Positions 19,058 through 27,810 of a stretch of DNA of 36,355 nt are shown piece after piece. This DNA is from an uncultured Lysobacterales bacterium (GTDB lineage: Bacteria; Pseudomonadota; Gammaproteobacteria; Xanthomonadales; SZUA-36). The position numbers and the translations under genes were made by a program. Location: the NCBI GenBank assembly GCA_937927755.1, contig CALBDB010000024.1:1-36355 (forward strand). Direction: 5' to 3'. The notes below the pieces were generated by a model. It had not been told where the DNA came from, searched no databases, and saw only the letters and a list, made by a program, of their open reading frames with translations. The number at the start of each line of letters is the position of its first letter. Positions within the stretch are counted from its first letter, which is position 1.

Positions 19058-20218
19058 TCAATGATCTACCCTGGGCCCGGTCAGTATCGGCCAGTACACC
19101 CATGTAAATATTGCGAACGCAGCCATCCAGCCCAGCGCTGAAAGATCGATCATCAACACATAATTTTTACCGGTTAACGGACCCAGCACACGCACCAGGC
19201 CGGCCAGCATCAAAACCCAGTATGCCGTCACGGTGGCCCTGGCGGCGTGCAACGGTCTGCCGGTATGGCCGAGGGCGACCCGCGTGGTGACCGCCAGAAT
19301 AATACTGCCGATTGCGCCCATGGTCAGGGCGTGCATCGAGGCTGTCGGTGAAACAAGCCATCCGAATCCTGTACCGGCCAACAATAAGTATCCGACGGGA
19401 ATCCAGGCATAAGCGGCATGCAGGACAAACAACAACGGGTTGGATAATGTGGAAAACGCTTTCCAGCGGCTTAGTCTGAAACCATGTATCAGCGCAGCTA
19501 CCATGGCCAGAACAGCGGTCAACGGGTGTACCGGCATAAAACTGGCGACAATACCGACCACGATGGTCATCAACAGAGCCAGGCGGTTGACCCAATCGCT
19601 ATCCACCGGCAGGCGGTCAATACCCTGCTTTCTTAACCAGTTACCGGTAAAACCGGGTACGATGCGGCCGGCAATAATGGTGACCAGCAAAAGGATCGTA
19701 TGAATTAAAAGATAAATGTAAAGACGCTCACCGCCTTCAATCAGCTGCTGATTGCCGAGGTGGTAGAGAATATTAAGCATGGCCACGATTGCAATAATCA
19801 GGATCAGCGGGTAGTTACGCCGGCTGCGTCCACCGATAATTTCACGCCCCAGCAAAACACAAAGCAGGACCGGAAACAGGCAGTCGAGTAATAGCACCAG
19901 GCTGGGTGGTATCCACCCCGACAACAACATGGCCATCCTGCCAACCAACCAGCTTGCCAGCAGCAGCGCAAGGGGTGTTCCTTTCAGGGCCGGACGACCG
20001 GTCCAGTTTGCAACAGCGGTAAGACTGAAACCGGCAACCGCAGCCATCGCGAATCCGATCAGCATTTCATGGCTGTGCCATAAGGGTGTTAATAACAGGG
20101 GGATAATACCATGCAGTGACGCGACCCAAGCGAATACGATCAACACGGCAAAAAGGCCATTCAGCAGGAAAAACGGTCTGAAAGCATAACTCAGTATTAC
20201 GGGTACATTTTTCGTCAT
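19058..20218 (-). CDS. NnrS family membrane protein
   Basis: A polytopic inner-membrane protein of about 386 residues with roughly a dozen hydrophobic helices. The conserved stretch WHSHEMLIGFAMAAVAGF followed by LTAVANWTG (near the N-terminus) is the NnrS signature, with histidines thought to bind haem/copper. NnrS proteins are linked to nitric-oxide metabolism or protection in denitrifying bacteria. I chose the ATG at 20218 (MTKNVPV); the open frame begins at a TTG four codons earlier. A denitrification cluster is not nearby, so its role here is inferred from the family. Confidence 0.88.
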   Translation of the reverse strand: MTKNVPVILSYAFRPFFLLNGLFAVLIVFAWVASLHGIIPLLLTPLWHSHEMLIGFAMAAVAGFSLTAVANWTGRPALKGTPLALLLASWLVGRMAMLLSGWIPPSLVLLLDCLFPVLLCVLLGREIIGGRSRRNYPLILIIAIVAMLNILYHLGNQQLIEGGERLYIYLLIHTILLLVTIIAGRIVPGFTGNWLRKQGIDRLPVDSDWVNRLALLMTIVVGIVASFMPVHPLTAVLAMVAALIHGFRLSRWKAFSTLSNPLLFVLHAAYAWIPVGYLLLAGTGFGWLVSPTASMHALTMGAIGSIILAVTTRVALGHTGRPLHAARATVTAYWVLMLAGLVRVLGPLTGKNYVLMIDLSALGWMAAFAIFTWVYWPILTGPRVDH

Positions 20219-20272
20219 GCCCGGTGGCAATTGTTATCGCTGATCAGCGTTTCGCTGGCGGCCGGAAAAGCT

Positions 20273-20584
20273 TCAATTCCGGCTGCGCTGGCTTTGCCGG
20301 TAATCAAAGGCGGCTTCGCATTCGGGTAAATCGTAATACAACGGTGCCCGCCCTCCCATGCGGTTTCCGTAATCCGAATAGAATCGCTCACATTCCTCCC
20401 GGTTTGGCAACTCCTTGTTGGCAACACACTCCTCAACAAATCGTTTCCGTAGCGGTATCAGCTTTTTCTGCCGGGCAACCTCACAGGCACCATCAAGTTG
20501 AGCCTGTTTTGCGTCACGGGATTCATCGGCCACTGCCGGCCCGCATAGAGTCAATGCCAGGATTACAAACAATACATTCTTCAT
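20273..20584 (-). CDS. Small secreted four-cysteine protein of unknown function
   Basis: A 103-residue product with a clear signal peptide (MKNVLFVILALTLCGPAVA, cleavage expected after about residue 19). The mature part has four cysteines (34, 53, 65, 89), likely two disulfides, and a charged helical stretch with an EECxxNK and EECERFY pattern. A strong ribosome site (GGAGG) precedes the ATG. It lies 12 bases after the LOG-family gene in the same direction, and NnrS follows 55 bases on. I do not recognise the family. Confidence 0.82.
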   Translation of the reverse strand: MKNVLFVILALTLCGPAVADESRDAKQAQLDGACEVARQKKLIPLRKRFVEECVANKELPNREECERFYSDYGNRMGGRAPLYYDLPECEAAFDYRQSQRSRN

Positions 20585-20595
20585 TCGAACCTCCG

Positions 20596-21183
20596 TTAAA
20601 GCTCGTCTTCACCCATCCACTTACGCACCTTGGGTGCCTGGTAAGTGGCAAACTGATCGAGCAACGCTACCGGATCATCGGCTTTCATCAACAGTGGCCG
20701 ATACAGCGGATTGACAAACTCCTGATCAAAAGCGTTTTCAAGAAAACCGATCAAACCATCGAAATAACCCTCAACATTTAGTATGCCACAGGGTTTCTCA
20801 TGAAAACCAAGTTGCGCCCAGGTAAGCATTTCGAAAATCTCCTCCAAGGTTCCCCAACCACCCGGAAGGGCGATAAATCCATCGGCCAGTTCGGCCATCA
20901 TGGCTTTGCGTTCATGCATGGAGGCGACCACGTGCAACTCGGTAAGGCCATAGTGGGCCAGTTCTTTAACTGCAAGCGCCTTGGGAATAACGCCAACTAC
21001 CTCGCCACCCGCTTCAAGCACTGCATCCGCGACTACACCCATGACACCCACTGCGCCACCACCAAATACAACACCGATATCCCGGTTACACAGCTCTTTC
21101 GCAAGAACCCTTGCGGCCTCGGTGTAGGCAGGGTTCCTGCCCGGGCTGGATCCGCAATACACACAGATTTTCTTAATTTTCAT
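20596..21183 (-). CDS. LOG-family nucleotide 5'-monophosphate phosphoribohydrolase (TIGR00730)
   Basis: A 195-residue Rossmann-fold protein with the LOG signature: ERKAMM (91-96), PGGWGTLEE (107-115), and N-terminal VYCGSS with GGGAVGVMG (about 41-49). Members cleave AMP or cytokinin ribotides, or have unclear metabolic roles, so the substrate is uncertain. The ATG overlaps the amidase stop by four bases, implying coupling. Confidence 0.9.
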   Translation of the reverse strand: MKIKKICVYCGSSPGRNPAYTEAARVLAKELCNRDIGVVFGGGAVGVMGVVADAVLEAGGEVVGVIPKALAVKELAHYGLTELHVVASMHERKAMMAELADGFIALPGGWGTLEEIFEMLTWAQLGFHEKPCGILNVEGYFDGLIGFLENAFDQEFVNPLYRPLLMKADDPVALLDQFATYQAPKVRKWMGEDEL

Positions 21184-21749
21184 ATTTCTTTTTCGGTCAA
21201 ACGTTTTAGCTTCGTATTATCCATGATTGCAGACCATGGAAAACGGGGGCCCGGATCAATCTTGCGTCTGATCCTGACTTCAGGATTGTCCTCTGCTGGC
21301 AGCATACCCGTATCAAGGTCTTCATGCCCCGCAATTTTATGCAGACTCGGCAGTGATTCCCGAAGGTGTTCCAACAGGTGTGCCAGGGCACGGATTTGCT
21401 CAGCAGGGTAGTCTTCGGTCATCAACTGTTGACCAGACCTGAACCAGTCCGGGTAGCGGCCTATGTTGACCAGCTCTATACCGATGCTGTGCGTATTGAA
21501 GCCCCTTACGTGGTGGGCGATACGCGTCGGTGGCACCCATTCTTCGATGCTGCCATCACGATCGATGTAATAATGTCCGCAGTTGCCTGTCTGGCTGCCC
21601 GCGTGAAGCACTTTTTCGCCCCATTGCCGCGCCATGGCCATGTCCGGCAACTCGGTACAATGTATGACAACCAGGCTGATCTGGCTGGCGCAGCGGCTTT
21701 CGAGCCGCTGCACATATGATAGGGGACGTTGAACAATCTCAGGCTTCAC
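21180..21749 (-). CDS. ampD: AmpD-type N-acetylmuramoyl-L-alanine amidase
   Basis: AmpD cleaves anhydro-muropeptides in peptidoglycan recycling. Expected zinc and catalytic residues are present: His30 (VVIHCTELP), Glu92 (SIGIELVN), His142 (AGHEDL) and Asp165 in KIDPGPRFPW. Length (189) and fold fit amidase_2 proteins. A segment between the GHEDL and KIDPGP motifs is longer than in E. coli AmpD, with acidic sequence (MLPAEDNPEVRIRR). No signal peptide is visible, so it is probably cytoplasmic. The symbol is by similarity; a different amidase_2 is possible. Confidence 0.85.
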   Translation of the reverse strand: MKPEIVQRPLSYVQRLESRCASQISLVVIHCTELPDMAMARQWGEKVLHAGSQTGNCGHYYIDRDGSIEEWVPPTRIAHHVRGFNTHSIGIELVNIGRYPDWFRSGQQLMTEDYPAEQIRALAHLLEHLRESLPSLHKIAGHEDLDTGMLPAEDNPEVRIRRKIDPGPRFPWSAIMDNTKLKRLTEKEI

Positions 21750-21803
21750 TGCTGCAGTGTATCGAATAGATCGAACCCGTTACACCGTGTTCGCTACCCA
21801 AAA

Positions 21804-22784
21804 CTAGCCTTGCTGCAACAGGTAACGCAGATCCATTATCGCGGCGTTTGCCCTGGAAATGTAGTTGGCCATAACCAGTGAGTGGTTGGCAAAGGCGCCA
21901 AACTGGTCACCATTCAACACCATCGGTGCGTGCAGGGGCTCCTGAGTTGACTCCAGTTCGCGGATAATCTGGCGGAAACTGACCAGCGCATTCTTCTTGC
22001 GCAAGACTTCGTAAAAATCCACTTCCATCGCTTTCAGAAAATGAATCAGTGCCCAGGTGGTGCCACGGGTTTCATAAAAAACATTGTCGATCTGTGTCCA
22101 CGGGGTCTTTACCTCTACTTCACCCGGTGCTGCAGTGGACTGTGTTGCCGCAGAGTCGCCAGCCAGGTCCGTGTTCAGCCGCTCCCTTCCGATGCTGGCT
22201 GACAGGCGCTGGGATAATGAACCGATGCGCTTTTCAACCAATCCAAACCAGTCGGTAAGGTTATCTGCCCGCGCATAAAACTGTGCGTCCGGCTGGTTCG
22301 GGTCCCCCAGGCGGGTCAGGTATGACTCAAGCGCTTTCATCCCGTTCTTGTAACGGCCTTCGGTATCCGGGGGAAACCAGCGGTCATTTGAGTAGTGCAA
22401 CAGCGGTTCCGCCAGAGCCAGATCAGGGTCTTCCTTTGATTGTGTTTGCGAACGGCTGAAATCATTGCGCATGATACGGGCCAGGTCGCGGGCCTGGGTC
22501 AGTACACCGAATTCCCAGGCGGAGACGTTGTCGAGAAACACCCAGGGTGGCAAGATGTCATTGGATTGATACCCACCGCGCTTTGTGAGCAAAATATCGA
22601 GTACTTCAATCAATGCAGCGGTGGTGGCTGTGCCGGTTACACTGGCGTGATTATGTGCCTCGGCATGTAGCCTGGCCTTTTCTATCGGATCGAACGTCGC
22701 CGGCTCGTCGTTGTACCAGAACATCAGGGCGCCGCAGATGATGATCAACGCAACAGGAATGGCAATCAGGAGTTTCCTTTTCAT
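21804..22784 (-). CDS. DUF2333 family protein
   Basis: A 326-residue protein with one N-terminal membrane segment (about residues 5-25) and a helical soluble domain. The content (VSAWEFGVLTQARDLARIMRNDFSRSQ-type stretch, YSNDRWFPPDTEGRY, ANYISRANAAIMDLRYLL) matches DUF2333. The function is not known; the domain is probably periplasmic. It is monocistronic-looking, with about 90 bases to the DUF3379 gene upstream. Confidence 0.78.
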   Translation of the reverse strand: MKRKLLIAIPVALIIICGALMFWYNDEPATFDPIEKARLHAEAHNHASVTGTATTAALIEVLDILLTKRGGYQSNDILPPWVFLDNVSAWEFGVLTQARDLARIMRNDFSRSQTQSKEDPDLALAEPLLHYSNDRWFPPDTEGRYKNGMKALESYLTRLGDPNQPDAQFYARADNLTDWFGLVEKRIGSLSQRLSASIGRERLNTDLAGDSAATQSTAAPGEVEVKTPWTQIDNVFYETRGTTWALIHFLKAMEVDFYEVLRKKNALVSFRQIIRELESTQEPLHAPMVLNGDQFGAFANHSLVMANYISRANAAIMDLRYLLQQG

Positions 22785-22875
22785 AGTGAGAAGATAACAG
22801 ATTTTGAAGCGAAATCATGTGCCGGAAGTGATTTTTTTACAGGCTTTGCGGCAAGCCACAAATGGTCGTTTATGA

Positions 22876-23592
22876 TCAGGCGCCCACAAGACCGGTTTTA
22901 AGAGAGTCCCTGACAATAATTTCCAGCTTTTCAACAGATTGAGACTGTTCTCCGATAATCGCCGCGGAGCCGTGTTCAAGACCCACCAACAAAGCGTGCA
23001 TCTGGTCAAAATTGACCATTTCCCCATCGGTAACGAGGGTTTTTGGCATGAAAATAATTGTCATTGGCCCCTGGTCGGTATTGACGACCATGTGAGCGCC
23101 ACGGCCATCGGGTGTCGGGCAGAACTTGATGACCTTAATACTACCGGATAACTGTTCACCCGCTTTGGCACCCAGGCTAGCCATGATTGCCTGAATTTCA
23201 TGTTCGGCCGCGGGATCCGTCATCGCAGTCACCAGGTCATGGCCATCATGCGAATAGTGCTCCGCAAGGTATTCTTCAATGCTGCTCCACGACCGGGATT
23301 GCTTCCAGGCAATACCGGCCGCCCCAATTGCGATGACCAGGGTGGCAGCCAGGGCCAGCGGCACCCAGTTCCGCCTGGGAGAGGGGTGCAGGGAAATTGC
23401 CTTGATATCCCCGAGCAGTTCAGCAGGGGGCTCGATATTCAAGGCGGATTGGAGTTTTCGTTCAAAAACCTCTGCCTCTTGCGCAGCGGCCTCGAACTCC
23501 GGTGATGAAATTCGGGCACGCAAGGTCTCGGGATCCCGGTTCCAGGGGTCTGCACCAATAAGTTTTTTGAACTCAGAAAAGTTCATGGACAT
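22876..23592 (-). CDS. DUF3379 protein, putative anti-sigma factor
   Basis: A 238-residue protein with a cytoplasmic N-terminal part (about 1-75), a single membrane segment (about 76-96) and an outer domain (about 97-238). This is anti-sigma topology. The gene overlaps the sigma factor gene by 20 bases (or 14 with the second Met), so translation is coupled; a GGAG lies before the start. Unlike many anti-sigmas it lacks the cysteine-rich zinc motif; no Cys occurs before residue 158. DUF3379 is usually found next to ECF sigma genes, which supports the role. No experimental function is known to me. Confidence 0.75.
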   Translation of the reverse strand: MSMNFSEFKKLIGADPWNRDPETLRARISSPEFEAAAQEAEVFERKLQSALNIEPPAELLGDIKAISLHPSPRRNWVPLALAATLVIAIGAAGIAWKQSRSWSSIEEYLAEHYSHDGHDLVTAMTDPAAEHEIQAIMASLGAKAGEQLSGSIKVIKFCPTPDGRGAHMVVNTDQGPMTIIFMPKTLVTDGEMVNFDQMHALLVGLEHGSAAIIGEQSQSVEKLEIIVRDSLKTGLVGA

Positions 23593-24100
23593 TGCCCGTT
23601 ACTCCATCCTTTTGCAATTGCCTGACCAATTTTTCCCGTGCACGGAACAACTGGGTCATGACAGCGCTTTTGCTGATTCCAAGTTGTTCGGCAATTTCCT
23701 CACAACTGTGTCCAAACACGACCTGCAACAACAAGGGATTCCGGTATTTCTGATCCAACCTTAAAATTCCATTGCGTAACAATTCGCGCTCCGTTCGTTC
23801 ATCAGGTTCCAATACGTCATCATCCACGACCACGACCTTATCCACGTCGGTAAACTTGGGTACCTTACGTTCAAAGGTTCGGGCAAACTCCCGTCGCACG
23901 ATCGTAATCAGCCAACTCTTGGCCGCGCCGGTGTCCTTCAAACTGTCCAATGAACGCCAGGCCCTCAAAAAGGTTTCCTGCACCAGGTCTTTTGCCAGGG
24001 CGTCATTACCGCATATCCACATGGCATAGCGGTATAGGTCCGTTGAATAAGCTTCTGCAAGCTCATTGAAACGAGCAGTTTTGTCGGTATCATTGCTCAT
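23573..24100 (-). CDS. ECF-type RNA polymerase sigma factor
   Basis: A 175-residue sigma-70 family member with region 2 (LYRYAMWICGNDALAKDLVQ, ETFLRAWRSLDSL, about 22-54) and region 4 helix-turn-helix (GHSCEEIAEQLGISKSAVMTQL, about 131-150). There is no region 3, the ECF layout. The ribosome site is weak. It is coupled to the downstream DUF3379 putative anti-sigma factor. The signal sensed is unknown. The upstream gap (24101-24395, 295 bases) diverges from the PCMT/tolC genes and is AT-rich. Confidence 0.88.
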   Translation of the reverse strand: MSNDTDKTARFNELAEAYSTDLYRYAMWICGNDALAKDLVQETFLRAWRSLDSLKDTGAAKSWLITIVRREFARTFERKVPKFTDVDKVVVVDDDVLEPDERTERELLRNGILRLDQKYRNPLLLQVVFGHSCEEIAEQLGISKSAVMTQLFRAREKLVRQLQKDGVTGNVHELF

Positions 24101-24395
24101 GACCGGATTTCACGGGAATATATTTCACAGAAAAACACAAATATTTAACCTTTAATCAAGCTTATGTGGCCACTTATGAGATAATAGCCTGTTATGTAAA
24201 CGGAAACCTAATTTACCCTCTAAGCGTCAATATTATCCGAGTGTAAATTGTTTAAATACTTCCCGTTGTGACTAATGGCACTTAAAGCAGAGCCCTAAAA
24301 ACCGGCAGTCTGTGCCTTGCCTCACCGGGATAAGCCTTAAATTTGTTAATTTGTTTGTCGTGCATAAGAACAAACGCTGGTGGGAGTAGCAAAGG

Positions 24396-25055
24396 ATGAG
24401 TATGAATTTCGATCAAGCCCGTTCCAACATGGTGGCACAGCAGGTCAGACCCTGGGAGGTACTTGATCCGCGTGTCCTGGAGTTACTGGAAACAACCCAT
24501 CGTGAGGACTTTGTTCCGGTCAGGTACCGGAAGATGGCGTTCACGGACATGGCCATTCCGCTGGATTACGAGCAGACGATGATGAAGCCGGTTGTTGAGG
24601 GTCGCCTGTTGCAGGCATTGGAACTGAAAGCAGATGAAACTGTGCTGGAGATTGGAACAGGCAGTGGTTTTATTACGGCCTGCCTGGCGCAGATGGCTGA
24701 AAGCGTTGTCACCGTTGACATTCATGAACAGTTTACAAAAGAAGCTGCCGCCCGGTTGAAAGAAAAGGGCATCAATAATGTCGAGCTCGAAACGGGAGAC
24801 GTAATGACCGGATGGCAACCCGAACAGGCACACGATGTCGTCGTTGTGACGGGTTCCGTGCCGGATGTACCGGATCATTTTCGTGGCTGGGTCAATCCCG
24901 GTGGCCGCATGTTTGTTATTTGTGGTGAATCTCCAGCAATGGAAGCAAAGTTGTTAACAAAACTTAATGCAACCGAGTGGCGGGAAGAAAGTTTGTTCGA
25001 AACTGACCTGGCAAGGTTGATCAATGCAGAAAAAGCACCCGAATTTGAATTTTAA
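24396..25055 (+). CDS. Protein-L-isoaspartate O-methyltransferase-family protein
   Basis: A 219-residue SAM-dependent methyltransferase of the PCMT family: motif VLEIGTGSGF (83-92), VTVDIHEQF, and the N-terminal EDFVPVRYRKMAFTDMAIPL. The segment after (MMKPVVEGRLLQAL) differs from the usual isoaspartyl enzyme block ISQPYIVA, so true isoaspartyl repair is uncertain. PCMT-family genes just before tolC recur in gammaproteobacteria, which supports an outer-membrane export link of unknown nature. It is probably cotranscribed with tolC, 19 bases on. Confidence 0.85.
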   Translation: MSMNFDQARSNMVAQQVRPWEVLDPRVLELLETTHREDFVPVRYRKMAFTDMAIPLDYEQTMMKPVVEGRLLQALELKADETVLEIGTGSGFITACLAQMAESVVTVDIHEQFTKEAAARLKEKGINNVELETGDVMTGWQPEQAHDVVVVTGSVPDVPDHFRGWVNPGGRMFVICGESPAMEAKLLTKLNATEWREESLFETDLARLINAEKAPEFEF

Positions 25056-25074
25056 GGGACAGTAGGAGTTCGCT

Positions 25075-26421
25075 ATGCAGTTTGATACGAAGAATCAAAA
25101 GCTTTTGATGGCTGTCGCATTATTCGTCGCGTCACCGGCATTCGCAGTTGACCTGGTCGGTGTTCATGACCTGGCGGTCAAGAATGATCCGAGATTGCAA
25201 GCAGCGGCGTATCGTAAAGAAGCCACGGGTGAAAACAAGCGCCAGGCCTGGTCAAACCTGTTACCGACACTCAGTGGCTCAGCCTCCATGGACAGAGGTG
25301 ACAGCAAAACGACGATTACAAGTTTTGTGTCTAAAAGTGATATTGATACCGAATCCTACGGGCTGGATTTGCGCCAGTCACTTTACGCACAAAGCAATTA
25401 CGAAAACCTGGATATTGCACGCGGCCAGGTCAGCCAGGCCGATGCGGTCTATGACATCGCCTACCAGGATTTCCTTGTGAGGGTTGCCGGCGGATATTTC
25501 AGCGTATTGACCGCCCAGGACGGTGTGATTTTTGCGGAGGCCGAAGAGAAGGCGCTGCAAAGACAATTTGAACAGGCAGAACAGCGTTTTGAAGTAGGTC
25601 TGACTGCGGTGACCGATGTTCACGAGGCCCGCGCCAGCTATGATAATGCTCGTGCCCGCGCCATCGTCTCCAGGAACAACCTTGCCGATACAAAAGAGGC
25701 GCTTTATGAGCTGACCGGGCAGTATTTCGATGATATTGATCCGCTCCAGGAAGAGTTACCACTGGTCAGGCCATTGCCGGACAACCAGGATGAATGGGTC
25801 GATATAGCGATGCAGTACAACCCGGCAGTCATTGCCGCGCGGATGTCGGTCGAAATTGCGGATTCAACAGTCAAGCTGCAACGTGCAGGCCATTTTCCCA
25901 CGCTGGACCTGGTGGGAAGTTATAGCAGTTTCACCAACAATGAGTTTATTTTCCGGCCGACTCCCGAGGAGTCTATCACCACCGACCTGACCAATGACGA
26001 CACACGAATAGGCCTCAGACTGTCGGTTCCGCTTTACCAGGGCGGCGTGGTTTCCTCCAGGACGCGGCAGGCCCGTCATTTACTCAATGCGGTCAACGAG
26101 GATCTGGACGAGAGGCAAAAGGCGGTTGTAAGATCGACCAACAATGCCTACCGTGCGGTGATCGCCGGTATCGAGCAGGTTGGCGCTTTTGGACAGGCGA
26201 TGATCTCGGCAGAAAGCGCACTGGAGGCAACCCAGGCGGGTTTTGAAGTCGGTACCCGCACCATCGTGGATGTACTGATTGCCCAGCAGCGCTATTTCCA
26301 GGCGCAACGTGACAACTCACTGGCACGCCACACCTATATCGTAGACCACTTGCGCTTGAAAGCAGCCGCAGGCGTGTTGGCGGAAGAAGACTTGCACAAG
26401 GTGAATGCGATTCTGAAATAA
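25075..26421 (+). CDS. tolC: TolC-family outer membrane efflux protein
   Basis: TolC forms the outer-membrane channel for efflux pumps and type I secretion. The 448-residue product has a signal peptide ending PAFA (about residue 24), then two outer-membrane efflux repeats (about 30-215 and 240-430) with typical coiled-coil and NP-type motifs (YNPAVIAARMSVEIADS). The second half has LSVPLYQGGVVSSRTRQA and GTRTIVDVLIAQQRYFQA, conserved in TolC. A terminator follows the stop. Confidence 0.93.
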   Translation: MQFDTKNQKLLMAVALFVASPAFAVDLVGVHDLAVKNDPRLQAAAYRKEATGENKRQAWSNLLPTLSGSASMDRGDSKTTITSFVSKSDIDTESYGLDLRQSLYAQSNYENLDIARGQVSQADAVYDIAYQDFLVRVAGGYFSVLTAQDGVIFAEAEEKALQRQFEQAEQRFEVGLTAVTDVHEARASYDNARARAIVSRNNLADTKEALYELTGQYFDDIDPLQEELPLVRPLPDNQDEWVDIAMQYNPAVIAARMSVEIADSTVKLQRAGHFPTLDLVGSYSSFTNNEFIFRPTPEESITTDLTNDDTRIGLRLSVPLYQGGVVSSRTRQARHLLNAVNEDLDERQKAVVRSTNNAYRAVIAGIEQVGAFGQAMISAESALEATQAGFEVGTRTIVDVLIAQQRYFQAQRDNSLARHTYIVDHLRLKAAAGVLAEEDLHKVNAILK

Positions 26422-26453
26422 CAGATTGCTGCTCAAATAATTGGACTGAAAAG

Positions 26454-26479
26454 ATCCCTGCAATAGCGGGGATTTTTTT
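26454..26479 (+). terminator. Rho-independent terminator after tolC
   Basis: An eight-base-pair stem (ATCCCTGC with GCGGGGAT, one G-U pair) with a four-base loop is followed by a run of seven T. It lies 33 bases past tolC, before the convergent waaA. Confidence 0.88.
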
Positions 26480-26550
26480 GTTCGCAGTAAATGTTCTGTG
26501 GTGTTTAGTGTTTGTCGCCGTACCCGGCTCAGCACCCCCATAACATCAAG

Positions 26551-27810
26551 TCACAGCAATTTTTCAACGGCCTCTAAGGTTAAACCCAAAGCCCCCTTGT
26601 TAGATTCAACCAAAGAGCGCCCGGCCTGTCCCATCCGGTCCCGCAAAACCCCATCGGTCAATATCCGTTCAGCAGCCCGCTTGAATTCATCTTGATCACT
26701 AACCCGCATGGCAGCGTTGCATTCAACTAATTGGGTAGCTATTTCCCTGGCGTTTTCCATATTAGGTCCCAACAGCACAGGCTTACCGAGCGCCGCTGGT
26801 TCGAGGGCGTTGTGGCCGCCCTGGTCACCCATGCTGCCGCCAACAAAAGCCACATCCGCGCAGGCGTAATAGGTCATCAGTTCGCCGATGGAGTCGATGA
26901 CAAAACACTGTGCCTGTTCGGAGCAGACCTCACCCTGGCTTCGCAATTCCGTTACCAGGCCTGCGGTTTCTGCTGCCTGTATCGAACGGCCGAAACGTTC
27001 CGGGTGACGGGGCACCAGTATCAACAGCGCGTTTGGCAGGGTTTTCAGTATTTCAACAAATGCAGGAAGCACGACAACTTCGTCGGCTTCGTGTGTGCTG
27101 CCGGCAACAAGCACCGGCCGCTGCGGGTTCCAGCGTGAGCGCAGGGCGATTGCTGTTTCCTCGAGGCTGGCCGGAACATCCAGGTCAAACTTGAGATTGC
27201 CAGTAACAGTGGTGTTGTAGGTGTTTGTGCCGCTTTTGATCAGGCGCTCAGCATCACCGGTACTCTGTGCCCCGACCCAATGTACTGTTTGCAACGTTTT
27301 GTTCATGAACCCGGAAAATATATTGAATCGATTTACCGAGCGTTCGGAAAGACGTGCATTGGCCATCAACAGCGGTATGCTCCGCTTGTGTGCGCACAAG
27401 TATAGGTTTGGCCAAATCTCGGTTTCGATGACGATGATCAGGCTTGGTTCAAGGCGTTTAATAAACCGCGATACCGCCCATGGCAGGTCAAGTGGAATGT
27501 AAGTATGAAATACTTTTTCACCAAACTCGCTTTTCACCCGTGCCGAACCGGTAGGTGTCAGCGTGGTAACTGTCACCGGCAGGTCAGGGTGTGTTTTAAG
27601 CAGGGCATTTACCAACGGTCTGGCGGCATTGACCTCACCAACGGAGGCTGCATGCACCAATAAGCCCCCATGGTTATCGCGGTTTTGGATAAACCCGAGC
27701 CGCTCGTGCCAGCGGCCAAGATAGGCACGGTCGCGAAGCCCGCGGAAGGCAAAATACAACAGTACGAAAGGTGTCCCGAGGATGACCAGTAGAGAATACA
27801 AAAAGCGCAT
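26551..27810 (-). CDS. waaA: 3-deoxy-D-manno-octulosonic acid (Kdo) transferase
   Basis: WaaA attaches Kdo to lipid A at the cytoplasmic face of the inner membrane. The 419-residue product has an N-terminal hydrophobic anchor (SLLVILGTPFVLLYFAF), the family stretch VHAASVGEVNAARPL (about 51-65), ETEIWPNL (about 130), and the GT30-like C-terminal part with GSTHEADE, PRHPERF, AFVGGSMGDQGGHNALEPAALGKPV-type sequence. Its start overlaps the ligase stop by one base (TAATG). It converges on tolC. Confidence 0.95.
   Translation of the reverse strand: MRFLYSLLVILGTPFVLLYFAFRGLRDRAYLGRWHERLGFIQNRDNHGGLLVHAASVGEVNAARPLVNALLKTHPDLPVTVTTLTPTGSARVKSEFGEKVFHTYIPLDLPWAVSRFIKRLEPSLIIVIETEIWPNLYLCAHKRSIPLLMANARLSERSVNRFNIFSGFMNKTLQTVHWVGAQSTGDAERLIKSGTNTYNTTVTGNLKFDLDVPASLEETAIALRSRWNPQRPVLVAGSTHEADEVVVLPAFVEILKTLPNALLILVPRHPERFGRSIQAAETAGLVTELRSQGEVCSEQAQCFVIDSIGELMTYYACADVAFVGGSMGDQGGHNALEPAALGKPVLLGPNMENAREIATQLVECNAAMRVSDQDEFKRAAERILTDGVLRDRMGQAGRSLVESNKGALGLTLEAVEKLL

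Noticed and set aside
20224-20781. 185-residue open frame on the plus strand
   Set aside because: It is antisense to the small secreted protein, NnrS end and LOG gene and shows no recognisable domain.
20800-21411. 203-residue open frame on the plus strand
   Set aside because: It mirrors the LOG and amidase genes and has no ribosome site or domain.
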